A stretch of 64,000 nucleotides of DNA from Methanoregula sp. PtaB.Bin085 (GTDB lineage Archaea; Halobacteriota; Methanomicrobia; Methanomicrobiales; Methanospirillaceae), in the NCBI RefSeq assembly GCF_002067035.1, contig NZ_MVQB01000016.1, positions 94,751 through 158,750 on the forward strand. Reading direction: 5' to 3'. Both the position numbers and the translations under genes were made by a program. The notes under the pieces were generated by a model. That model did no database searches and was not told where the DNA came from. It saw only the letters and a program-made list of their open reading frames with translations. Positions within the stretch are counted from its first letter, which is position 1. Each line of letters opens with the position of its first letter. This document shows positions 27,223 through 34,748 of this stretch, piece by piece.

Positions 27223-28407
27223 ATGGTTTCCCGTGAAATTGTTCCCGGTGTGCTGTGGGTGGGAGCGCTGGATTTTGACCGGCGGATCTTCGATGAACTG
27301 ATCCCCCTTCCCAGCGGCACCAGTTATAACGCGTACCTCATCCGCGGCAGCGAAAAGACTGCGCTCATCGACACGGTTGATCCCACAAAAGAGTACGACC
27401 TCATCTCGAACCTTGTGAAACTGGGGATCGAACGTATTGACTATATCATCATCAACCATGCAGAGCAGGACCATGCCGGCTCCCTGCCCATGGTCCTCGA
27501 GTTCTTCCCGGATGCCAGGGTCGTGACAAACGAGAAATGTCGCGACCTGCTGATCGCACTCCTCCACCTCACGGAAGACCGGTTCATGATCATAAAGGAC
27601 CGCGAAACCCTTCCTCTCGGTGACCGGACGCTCGAATTCATCCTTACTCCCTGGACTCACTGGCCGGAGACCCAGGTCACCTACCTGAGGGAAGACCGGA
27701 TCCTCTTCCCCTGCGACCTGTTCGGGCACCACACAGCGACCACCGATCTCTTTGTAACGGAAAAGTCTGAGTTCTACGTTCCTGCGAAACGGTATTTTGC
27801 CGAGATCATGATGCCGTTCCGGAGCAGTATCAAAGGGCATCTTGAAAAGATCCGTCCGCTGAAGATCGACCTGATCGCACCGAGCCACGGCCCGATCCAT
27901 AAGAAACCCCAGCTGATACTGGACTCCTACGCGGAGTGGGTATCCGATGCAGTGAAGAACGAAGTCGTGATTCCCTATGTATCGATGCACGGGAGTACGC
28001 AGAAGATGGTGGACCACTTCACCGATGCCCTGATGGCCCGGGGGGTTACGGTCAAGCCCTTCAACCTGACCCGCACCGACATCGGGGAGCTCGCCATCGC
28101 TCTTGTCGATGCAGCTACCGTGGTTATAGCGACCCCGACCGTGCTCTTCGGCCCGCATCCCCAGGTAATTTACGCAACCTACCTTGCAAACCTCCTCAAA
28201 CCCAAGACACGGTATGCATCGGTCATCGGCTCCTTCGGCTGGGGCGGGAAAGCGCCCGAGACGATTGTGAAGATGCTCGATCATCTCAAGGTCGAGGTCC
28301 TCGAGCCGGTGATGGTGAAGGGACTCCCGGATGAACAGACGCTTGCGGCCCTCGACCGGCTCGCAGATGAGATTGCACGGAAGCATAAGGAGAACAATAT
28401 CGTCTGA
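27223..28407 (+). CDS. fprA: FprA-type flavodiiron protein (F420H2 oxidase / O2 reductase)
   Basis: 394 residues. The N-terminal metallo-beta-lactamase domain carries the di-iron ligands, including HAEQDHAG and further His/Asp at CDLFGHH and PSHGPIH. The C-terminal flavodoxin domain begins VIPYVSMHGSTQKM (FMN binding). In methanogens FprA reduces O2 to water with F420H2. It sits between rubredoxin (12 bases upstream) and superoxide reductase (19 bases downstream), forming an oxygen-defence operon. The frame opens at a TTG at 27217; the ATG at 27223 is preferred. Confidence 0.94.
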   Translation: MVSREIVPGVLWVGALDFDRRIFDELIPLPSGTSYNAYLIRGSEKTALIDTVDPTKEYDLISNLVKLGIERIDYIIINHAEQDHAGSLPMVLEFFPDARVVTNEKCRDLLIALLHLTEDRFMIIKDRETLPLGDRTLEFILTPWTHWPETQVTYLREDRILFPCDLFGHHTATTDLFVTEKSEFYVPAKRYFAEIMMPFRSSIKGHLEKIRPLKIDLIAPSHGPIHKKPQLILDSYAEWVSDAVKNEVVIPYVSMHGSTQKMVDHFTDALMARGVTVKPFNLTRTDIGELAIALVDAATVVIATPTVLFGPHPQVIYATYLANLLKPKTRYASVIGSFGWGGKAPETIVKMLDHLKVEVLEPVMVKGLPDEQTLAALDRLADEIARKHKENNIV

Positions 28408-28425
28408 TATCAGGAGGGACGGTGT

Positions 28426-28806
28426 ATGACAAAACTCCTGGAAGTGTACAAATGCGACGTGTGCGGGAACATGACAAAAGTCGTCCACGCCTCTGGCGGG
28501 ACCATGGTCTGCTGCGGCAAACCGATGATATCCCAGCAGGAGAAGACGACCGACCCGGGTAAGGAAAAGCATGTGCCTGTTATCGAAAGATCTGCCAATG
28601 GCATCATCGTAAAACTTGGATCTGTTCCCCACCCGATGGAGGAGAAACATTCTATCGAGTGGATCGAGGTGCAGGACGCAAATGGTGAAACCACCCGATG
28701 GTTGTCCCCCGGTGGAAAACCCGAGGCCGGGTTCTGCCTTTCTGATACAAACGTGAAGGCCAGGGCGTACTGCAATGTCCACGGGCTCTGGACCAACCGC
28801 CCGTAA
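28426..28806 (+). CDS. Desulfoferrodoxin / superoxide reductase
   Basis: 126 residues, the two-iron form. The N-terminal desulforedoxin domain has CDVCGNM and the CC of MVCCGKPM as the Fe(Cys)4 ligands. The catalytic domain has the His ligands in HPMEEKHSIEW and the final Cys and His in YCNVHGLW. It reduces superoxide to peroxide without making O2, drawing electrons from rubredoxin. A strong AGGAGG lies before the ATG. A T-rich stretch after the stop may terminate the operon. Confidence 0.95.
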   Translation: MTKLLEVYKCDVCGNMTKVVHASGGTMVCCGKPMISQQEKTTDPGKEKHVPVIERSANGIIVKLGSVPHPMEEKHSIEWIEVQDANGETTRWLSPGGKPEAGFCLSDTNVKARAYCNVHGLWTNRP

Positions 28807-28899
28807 TCTCACGCCCCTTTTTTTCTGCCGGCCTTCGCAGCTGACGGACCTCTCCATCAGAGCAAACACTAATAGTATGCCCATGGCAACCGGATAGTG

Positions 28900-30357
28900 A
28901 TGCGGCGGTTCAGGCATCTTTCCACAATCGTTGCCGATCTCGGGGATATTTTTGTCTTTGTCGCCCCGGTGACCTGCGTTCCGCTCATCATCGCTGTGCT
29001 CTATGCCGAATGGAATATGCTCATCCCCATGGCGGCCGTCCCGCTCATCTTTTTCATTCTCGGGATTATCCTCCGGAGTGTTCCCCGCAGCGAACGGGGG
29101 GTCCGTCTCTCGATGGCCCTGAGTTCGGTAGCGCTCTTCTGGTTCTTCTGCGCCATCATCAGCGGCATCCCGTTCATGATCGGTCTGGGCATGAATTTTA
29201 CCGATGCACTCTTCGAGGGGATGGCCGGCTGGACCGGTACGGCGTTCTCAATGATAGCATCTGTTGACACGGCACCAAAGACGCTTCTCTTCTGGCGGTC
29301 GTATATGCAGTGGATTGGCGGGATCGGGATCGTTGCATTTGCCATTACGACGGCAAGCAGTACCGGGCTTTTCCCGTCCCGCATCTTCCGTTCAGAGGGC
29401 CGCGATGAACCACTGATGCCGAGCGTGCTTGCCACCGGGCGGTCACTGTGGAAGATCTACCTCTTTCTGACCTTCATGGCGATCGGTCTCATCCTGTTTG
29501 CCGGGCTCTCGCTCTGGGAATCGGTGAACCTTGCCCTCGCGGCGATCTCCAGCGGCGGGTTCTGTCTCCATGCGCAGGGGATTTCCTACTACAACAGCCC
29601 CCTGCTCGAATTGCTGCTCATTCCCGTTATGATCGCCGGGGCCCTGCCTTTCAGGGTTTATTACCTTGTCCTTGAAAACCGGCGCCTCAGCCTCTTTGGC
29701 GATGAGCAGGTCAAGCTCTTCCTTGTCTTCCTCGGGATCGGCATTGCTGTCCTTACCTATGACCTTATGTTCTTCGAGGACCTCGGGTTCTCCCGTGCAA
29801 TTTTTCAGGCGCTGTTCATGACCGTTTCAGCAATAACAACGACCGGTTTCCAGACTGCCAACCCGCATACATGGGCCAGCGTGACGCTGCTCTTCCTGAC
29901 CATGATAGCGTTTATCGGCGGCTGCTCAGGGAGTACAGCCGGGGGAATCAAACTGAACCGGATCGCGCTTGCCATACGTGCGCTCGTCTGGTGGTTCCGT
30001 CGCCTCTTTGTCAGCGGCAAGGTTCTGCTCCCGTTCCGGATCGAGGGCCGGACGATCCCCAGGGCAACGGCGGAACTGGAGGCAGCCAAGAACATGCTGG
30101 TCATCATCCTCTCTGTCATCACAATCTTCATCGCAACACTCGCCATACTCCAGTGCCATCTCACTTCGTTCTCACTGACCGAAGTGGTGTTCGAGGTGGT
30201 ATCCGCATTCTCCACCAGTGGGATGTCGATCGGGTATGTATCGCCGGAGATGCCGGTCATCTCGAAATGGATCTTTATCGGCGTGATGTGGATCGGGCGC
30301 CTGGAAGTGATACCGGTTGTGATGCTCTTCATTGCCCTTGTCCGCGAACCCGAATAG
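28900..30357 (+). CDS. TrkH-type potassium uptake channel
   Basis: About 485 residues, the membrane subunit of a Trk K+ system, with four pore-like repeats. The selectivity-filter-like segments are visible at GWTGTAFSMIAS, SSGGFCLHAQG, TTTGFQTANP and STSGMSIGY, and GCSGSTAGGIK is a known TrkH motif. The RCK partner TrkA is not next to it and may be elsewhere. A GTG directly before the ATG (28897) is an alternative start. Confidence 0.92.
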   Translation: MRRFRHLSTIVADLGDIFVFVAPVTCVPLIIAVLYAEWNMLIPMAAVPLIFFILGIILRSVPRSERGVRLSMALSSVALFWFFCAIISGIPFMIGLGMNFTDALFEGMAGWTGTAFSMIASVDTAPKTLLFWRSYMQWIGGIGIVAFAITTASSTGLFPSRIFRSEGRDEPLMPSVLATGRSLWKIYLFLTFMAIGLILFAGLSLWESVNLALAAISSGGFCLHAQGISYYNSPLLELLLIPVMIAGALPFRVYYLVLENRRLSLFGDEQVKLFLVFLGIGIAVLTYDLMFFEDLGFSRAIFQALFMTVSAITTTGFQTANPHTWASVTLLFLTMIAFIGGCSGSTAGGIKLNRIALAIRALVWWFRRLFVSGKVLLPFRIEGRTIPRATAELEAAKNMLVIILSVITIFIATLAILQCHLTSFSLTEVVFEVVSAFSTSGMSIGYVSPEMPVISKWIFIGVMWIGRLEVIPVVMLFIALVREPE

Positions 30358-30413
30358 TGGTACGGCACGGATTGATGTCCAACGCAACTTTACTTTTGTT
30401 AACATCAGGAAAT

Positions 30414-30424
30414 CTCATATAAAC
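30414..30424 (+). promoter_or_regulatory. TATA box for the nitrogenase-like operon
   Basis: CTCATATAAAC is centred about 25 bases before the ATG at 30445, so the first transcript would be leaderless and begin with [11 protein letters not shown]. Confidence 0.55.
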
Positions 30425-30444
30425 AGCCGCCCCATAGTATGCTC

Positions 30445-31257
30445 ATGAAGCAGATCGCCCTGTATGGCAAGGGAGGCATCGGGAAATCCACGACCTCGGC
30501 CAACCTTTCCGCTGCCTTGTCCGGCATGGGGCTGGATATCCTGCAGATCGGGTGCGATCCCAAGCGGGACAGCACCCGAATGCTGATGCACGGGACATTC
30601 ATACCGACTGTTATGGATCTTGTCCGTGAGAGGGGCGATGCAGCGCTCTCGCTTGACGATATTGTTTTCCGGGGATACAATGGCGTCCGGTGCGTTGAAG
30701 CAGGCGGGCCGGAGCCCGGTGTCGGATGTGCCGGCAGGGGCATCATCGCCACCTTCCAGCTGCTCGAAAAATTCGGCGCCCTCAAAGGGGATGTCATCGT
30801 CTATGATGTGCTCGGAGACGTTGTCTGCGGGGGTTTTGCCATGCCCATGCGGGAAGGGTATGCACAGGAGATCTACCTGGTCACTTCGGGGGAACTCATG
30901 TCGCTGTACGCGGCAAACAATATCTGCAAAGCAATAAAGCGGCTGGCGTCGCGGGCAAAAAGCAAGTGCCGGCTCGCCGGCGTTATCTGTAACGCAAAGG
31001 GTCAGCCGAAAGAGGAGGAACTGGTTGCCGAATTCGCCCGCCGGGTCAACAGTGATCTCGTGGAATTCATCCCCCGCGACCGTATCGTGCAGCTTGCCGA
31101 ACTGAACCGGAAGACGGTAATCGAACATGAACCGGCATCCCCGCAGGCTGACCGCTACCGCTCGCTCGCCGCCCGTATAATGGAGAATACCCGACTCACC
31201 ATCCCGACACCCCTCGAGATCGATGTGCTTGAAACCCTCGCCTACGCATACATCTAG
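30445..31257 (+). CDS. NifH-like ATP-dependent iron-sulfur reductase
   Basis: 270 residues, in the NifH/BchL/CfbC family. The start [13 protein letters not shown] is the P-loop. C95 (GVGCAGRG) and C128 (DVVCGGF) match the two cysteines per subunit that hold the shared 4Fe-4S cluster of the homodimer. GCDPKRDST is the family switch region. It would give ATP-driven low-potential electrons to a component-1 complex, here very likely the two genes that follow. Sequence alone does not make it a nitrogen-fixing NifH: no nifE/N/B, homocitrate synthase or PII genes are nearby. The first gene of the operon, with a TATA box upstream. Confidence 0.88.
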   Translation: MKQIALYGKGGIGKSTTSANLSAALSGMGLDILQIGCDPKRDSTRMLMHGTFIPTVMDLVRERGDAALSLDDIVFRGYNGVRCVEAGGPEPGVGCAGRGIIATFQLLEKFGALKGDVIVYDVLGDVVCGGFAMPMREGYAQEIYLVTSGELMSLYAANNICKAIKRLASRAKSKCRLAGVICNAKGQPKEEELVAEFARRVNSDLVEFIPRDRIVQLAELNRKTVIEHEPASPQADRYRSLAARIMENTRLTIPTPLEIDVLETLAYAYI

Positions 31258-32263
31258 ATCCGGCGGCTGCACCCTCACGGGAGCACTCTCGGTAACGACG
31301 CATATCCGGAATGCAGCCAGCGTCATCCATGGTCCCCGCGGGTGCGCACATCACAACTTCTCTCTCCTTCACGCAACGCAGCTCGATAACGAGAAAGTCT
31401 CCGTCCCTGATATTGTCTCATCTGCCCTTGGGGAAGGCGATATTGTCTTCGGGGGGGAAGAGGCGCTCGCACGGACCCTGGAGGTTGTCTGCGACAGGGA
31501 CGTTGCAGCAGTTTTCGTTCTCTCGACCTGTGTTGTCGCTACTATTGGCGATGATATCGCAGAGGTCTGCAGCAGGGACTGGGGGGTGCAGGTCATCCCT
31601 GTCCCGACCGCGGGTTTTCTCGGGGGAACATTTCAGGACGGGGTCAACAATGCTCTTCTTTCACTCGCTGACAGTGCAGAACCATGTGAGAAAACCATGT
31701 CCGTGAATATCATCGGTGAAAAAAATCTCGAGTACGAGGTCGGGGAGAATTATGCCGAAGTTGCCCGCCTGCTTTCGCTCCTTGGTCTTCCCGTGGGGAT
31801 CCGCTTCGTGCATGACCTATCTTCTGACAAGATTCGGCTCCTGGGCGCTGCCCGGCTCAACATCCTCCGTGATCCGGCCCTGGTACCGGTTGGCAATCAC
31901 CTCCTGCAGCGTTTCGGAACCCCGTATATCGAGTCTTTCCCTGCAGGCTTCTCGGACACCCTTGCGTTCATCAGTGCGGTTGCAGCATCCTGCGGCAGGA
32001 ATCCGGAACGGGCGCTTGAGATCGAACAGTCCCTGCAGGCAGAAATACTTTCGGATTTTGCAGATATCCACGATGCAAAGGGTGTATTTACCTCGCCGGT
32101 CATGGATTCCGGGAGTGTCCGGGCAGCGCAGGAAGCAGCCGATGCCCTGAACATCCGGGTCGGGCCGGACGAGCAGGCCCGGCCCCTTCCGGTCCAGCCT
32201 GTCGTGGGAACAAGCGGGATCCGGCGGATGCTCCACCGGTGGAGGAGGGCTATCCATGCCTGA
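31223..32263 (+). CDS. Nitrogenase component-1-like protein, first subunit (NifD/CfbD-like)
   Basis: 346 residues, clearly shorter than NifD (about 480). Three cysteines occupy the usual cluster-ligand places: C16 ([10 protein letters not shown]), C41 (GPRGCAHH) and C103 ([13 protein letters not shown]). The [11 protein letters not shown] segment is another family mark. The C-terminal domain is compact and lacks the FeMo-cofactor His/Cys context that I would expect in true NifD. The start overlaps the reductase gene by 35 bases and its end overlaps the next gene by 8 bases, so all three are one operon. The substrate is unknown. Confidence 0.83.
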   Translation: MCLKPSPTHTSRSGGCTLTGALSVTTHIRNAASVIHGPRGCAHHNFSLLHATQLDNEKVSVPDIVSSALGEGDIVFGGEEALARTLEVVCDRDVAAVFVLSTCVVATIGDDIAEVCSRDWGVQVIPVPTAGFLGGTFQDGVNNALLSLADSAEPCEKTMSVNIIGEKNLEYEVGENYAEVARLLSLLGLPVGIRFVHDLSSDKIRLLGAARLNILRDPALVPVGNHLLQRFGTPYIESFPAGFSDTLAFISAVAASCGRNPERALEIEQSLQAEILSDFADIHDAKGVFTSPVMDSGSVRAAQEAADALNIRVGPDEQARPLPVQPVVGTSGIRRMLHRWRRAIHA

Positions 32264-33386
32264 ATGTGATAATCCTCTCTGGCCCTGTGCCATGACCGGT
32301 GCAGCTGCATGCCTTGCGGGATTCGACGGCATGAGCGTTGTTATTCACGGATCCAGCGGATGTTACTATTATCCCACGACACTCCTGCATGCCCCTCTTC
32401 ATGGCACATTCATCCTGGAGAATGAGGTCATATTCGGATCAGAGGACCGGCTGCGCGAAGTGATCGGCGGGCTTGCCGGGAATGGCAACCGCATCGCCGT
32501 TATAACGACCTGCGTCCCTGCGATTCTCGGGGAGGATATCCAGGCCCTCCTGGCAGAGCACGATGTTCTCCTCGTTGACAGTCCGGGATTTGCGGGTGAT
32601 GCGGAGGCCGGATACACAAAGGCCCTTTCACTGCTCTTGCCAAGGACGGATGCCGCAACTGAAGGAGTCAATATCGACGGGATCTGCCTGCTCGATCCGT
32701 TTTATAAAGGCAACCTGCAGGAGATCCGGCGGCTGCTTGCGATGGCATCGATCCCGGTTGCAACGGTATTCTGCCGTGATTCGCTCCCGAAGATTGATAC
32801 AGCCGCGGCCTGCACAATCGGCACGAACGGGGATTACCCGGCGCATGTCGGGGAATTCCTCGGGGGAACCCTCGGGCCTGGAACGTTACGGGCAACGTTT
32901 GAACGGCTGGGGAATACCTTCGAGGGAGCGAATATCGATCCGGTTCTCCGGGACCTGTCGCACCAGGAGGAGGAGATTGTCCGCATCTGCGATAAGTACC
33001 TTCGCCGGTTCGATCCGCCATCTGTGGTTATCTTCTCAGGTGCATCCTATGCAGAGTTCGCTGCACAGGCTCTCGTGCAGTACCTGGATGCCGACATCCG
33101 TTTCATAGCCTTCAGGAATACTGGCGGGACCTCCCGCTTTCCTGGCGGGATGGTCCGGGGACTGAATGAAGCCCGGTCATGTATCGGACAGCATGATCCC
33201 GATCTGGTGATCGGGTCATCCTTTGAACGATCCATAACCGGCAGGAGGGCTTTTCTCGGTATGACGCCGCCCCTGAGGGGTTCCGTGAGGCTCTGCCCGG
33301 TACCCCTTGCTGGTATCAACGGGACGCTTTTCTTCATCGAGCAGGTCCTGAACGCCTGCATGGACAATTCACATTCGGAATCCTAA
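32256..33386 (+). CDS. Nitrogenase component-1-like protein, second subunit (NifK/NifE-like)
   Basis: 376 residues and related in fold to the preceding gene product. It too has a cysteine triad: C11 (WPCAMTGA), C36 (GSSGCYYY) and C86 (TTCVPAILGEDI), plus FGSEDRLREVIGG. Having two different component-1 subunits points to a heteromeric complex, whereas the F430-forming enzyme CfbCD has only one component-1 gene. It may form a D2K2-type assembly with the upstream product. The last residues are uncertain in function. Confidence 0.82.
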   Translation: MPECDNPLWPCAMTGAAACLAGFDGMSVVIHGSSGCYYYPTTLLHAPLHGTFILENEVIFGSEDRLREVIGGLAGNGNRIAVITTCVPAILGEDIQALLAEHDVLLVDSPGFAGDAEAGYTKALSLLLPRTDAATEGVNIDGICLLDPFYKGNLQEIRRLLAMASIPVATVFCRDSLPKIDTAAACTIGTNGDYPAHVGEFLGGTLGPGTLRATFERLGNTFEGANIDPVLRDLSHQEEEIVRICDKYLRRFDPPSVVIFSGASYAEFAAQALVQYLDADIRFIAFRNTGGTSRFPGGMVRGLNEARSCIGQHDPDLVIGSSFERSITGRRAFLGMTPPLRGSVRLCPVPLAGINGTLFFIEQVLNACMDNSHSES

Positions 33387-33496
33387 TGGAATCGAGAGAA
33401 CGGGAAAAGATACCCCCGTGTTCACTTTCACCCTGCGCACGCTGACGGATTAAATACCCTTGTCATCAACGTGATGTTGCAGAAACGTGGTAACGT

Positions 33497-33907
33497 ATGA
33501 TGGAAAAAGCAGGGTATCTCCAGAGGACCGGGTGCAGGGCTGCGGACAGCGAAGGAATGGTCCACGAGGTCGTGGATGTTCATATCCGCGGCGAACGGTT
33601 CGCCATCCGCCGCTCCGATCTGGTGCGGGCAATCTCCGGCGGAATGATTGTTCAGGTCGAGGAGCTCACCCGCAATTATTCCTGTTACCTGGGAGTAACC
33701 CGCGGGCTTGCACAGATCTCCCATTCCGGAAAGGCCCTGAACATCGAGCTCTTTAACGGCGGAAATTTCACGGTCTCGCTGAATTCCCTTCGGTCAATCC
33801 TCTTCGGGAGGGAACGGACTGCACCGATCGCACGCATTCCCGAGCAGACCGGCTCCAGGTTCCGCCGTATTGTAGAAGGGCAGCAGACGATCGGCGCACT
33901 TGTATAA
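33497..33907 (+). CDS. Unknown small protein after the nitrogenase-like operon
   Basis: 136 residues with no family that I recognise. It is soluble, has no cysteine cluster beyond two or three isolated residues, and contains a beta-rich stretch (FAIRRSDLVRAISGGMIVQV, then ALNIELFNGGNFTVSL). It is 110 bases downstream of the component-1 operon and on the same strand, with an AT-rich TATA-like GATTAAATACC between, so it may be expressed separately. It converges on the phosphopantetheinyl transferase gene. Confidence 0.65.
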   Translation: MMEKAGYLQRTGCRAADSEGMVHEVVDVHIRGERFAIRRSDLVRAISGGMIVQVEELTRNYSCYLGVTRGLAQISHSGKALNIELFNGGNFTVSLNSLRSILFGRERTAPIARIPEQTGSRFRRIVEGQQTIGALV

Positions 33908-33962
33908 TATCGTTGATCCCGGCAGTCAGCCGGAAACTAAAAAATATCATAGCGGCCGGGAA

Positions 33963-34748
33963 TTAAACCCGACCCATATTATTGTGCCTCTCGCACGCAG
34001 CAATAGCGCAGTAATGCCCGTTTCCTGCCGGGGACACGGAGACGAAAAAACAATGTCCTGAGATCCGGCAGCGGACCGGATCCTGATGTCCCTCTGCAAA
34101 AAAACCGATGATTTCGGAAATGTCTGTCTCCCTCATCATCATGGCAGTGCCGCCCCATGCCTTGAGGAGCGCCTCTTTCAGCGCCCACACCTTGAAAAAC
34201 ATCTCGCGCTGCCTCTCTTCGGGGATCTTCCGCATCTCCGTGCGTTCTTCCGGGCTCCAGAGATAATCCATCATTTCCTGAACCGGGTACCGCTCATCCG
34301 GCTGCACGATATCGATCCCGACACCCGGCCGTGCTGCAACTGCCAGGGCAACCATCTCCCGCGAGTGGGAGAAGCTGAAGGACAGCGGGGGGGTGTCCTC
34401 AGGCAAACGGATTCCAGGCTTTCCGTTCTCACCGGTCACGAGCGGCACAAGAGCCGGGTCGATATGGAGATAGCGGCCGAGCACGAGCCGGAGATACCCG
34501 TGACGGAGTGAATAATCCCGGGCATCGGTTGTTTTTTTGAATTGCGAAGCGATCTGCCGTTCATCGTGGCTGATGATTGTTGAAAGGGTTTCATAGTCAT
34601 CGTAAAGATCCCGGTAAAGAACGGTCCATTCATGGATCTCCCGGCCTTCAGGAATGGAGGTTTTTGCGGATACCGTGTCCGGGAACGGGTATCGTGTGGC
34701 TATCGTGCGGATAACCAGCATGATGTCCTGTTCATTCGCCATGGTCAT
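33963..34748 (-). CDS. Sfp-type 4'-phosphopantetheinyl transferase
   Basis: 261 residues. The family motifs are GVGIDIV and FKVWALKEALLKAWGG, which hold the Mg2+ and CoA-binding residues. It moves phosphopantetheine from CoA onto a serine of a carrier protein. The obvious substrate is the carrier domain in the adjacent gene, whose end it overlaps by 17 bases. Sfp enzymes are uncommon in archaea, which do not make fatty acids on carrier proteins. An ATG at 34742 is an equally good start. Confidence 0.87.
   Translation of the reverse strand: MTMANEQDIMLVIRTIATRYPFPDTVSAKTSIPEGREIHEWTVLYRDLYDDYETLSTIISHDERQIASQFKKTTDARDYSLRHGYLRLVLGRYLHIDPALVPLVTGENGKPGIRLPEDTPPLSFSFSHSREMVALAVAARPGVGIDIVQPDERYPVQEMMDYLWSPEERTEMRKIPEERQREMFFKVWALKEALLKAWGGTAMMMRETDISEIIGFFAEGHQDPVRCRISGHCFFVSVSPAGNGHYCAIAACERHNNMGRV

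Noticed and set aside
27133..28917. Long minus-strand open frame (594 codons) opposite FprA and superoxide reductase
   Set aside because: The plus strand has three clear redox proteins with intact metal ligands; the antisense frame has no recognisable domain.
30445..32263. Simple cfbC-cfbD pair for coenzyme F430
   Set aside because: A second, different component-1 gene is overlapped in the same operon, which cfbCD does not have. Phylogeny would be needed to close the question.
30445..33386. True nitrogen-fixing nitrogenase (nifHDK)
   Set aside because: The component-1 proteins are about 100 residues too short, the cofactor-binding C-terminal context is not seen, and no nifE, nifN, nifB or PII genes are nearby.
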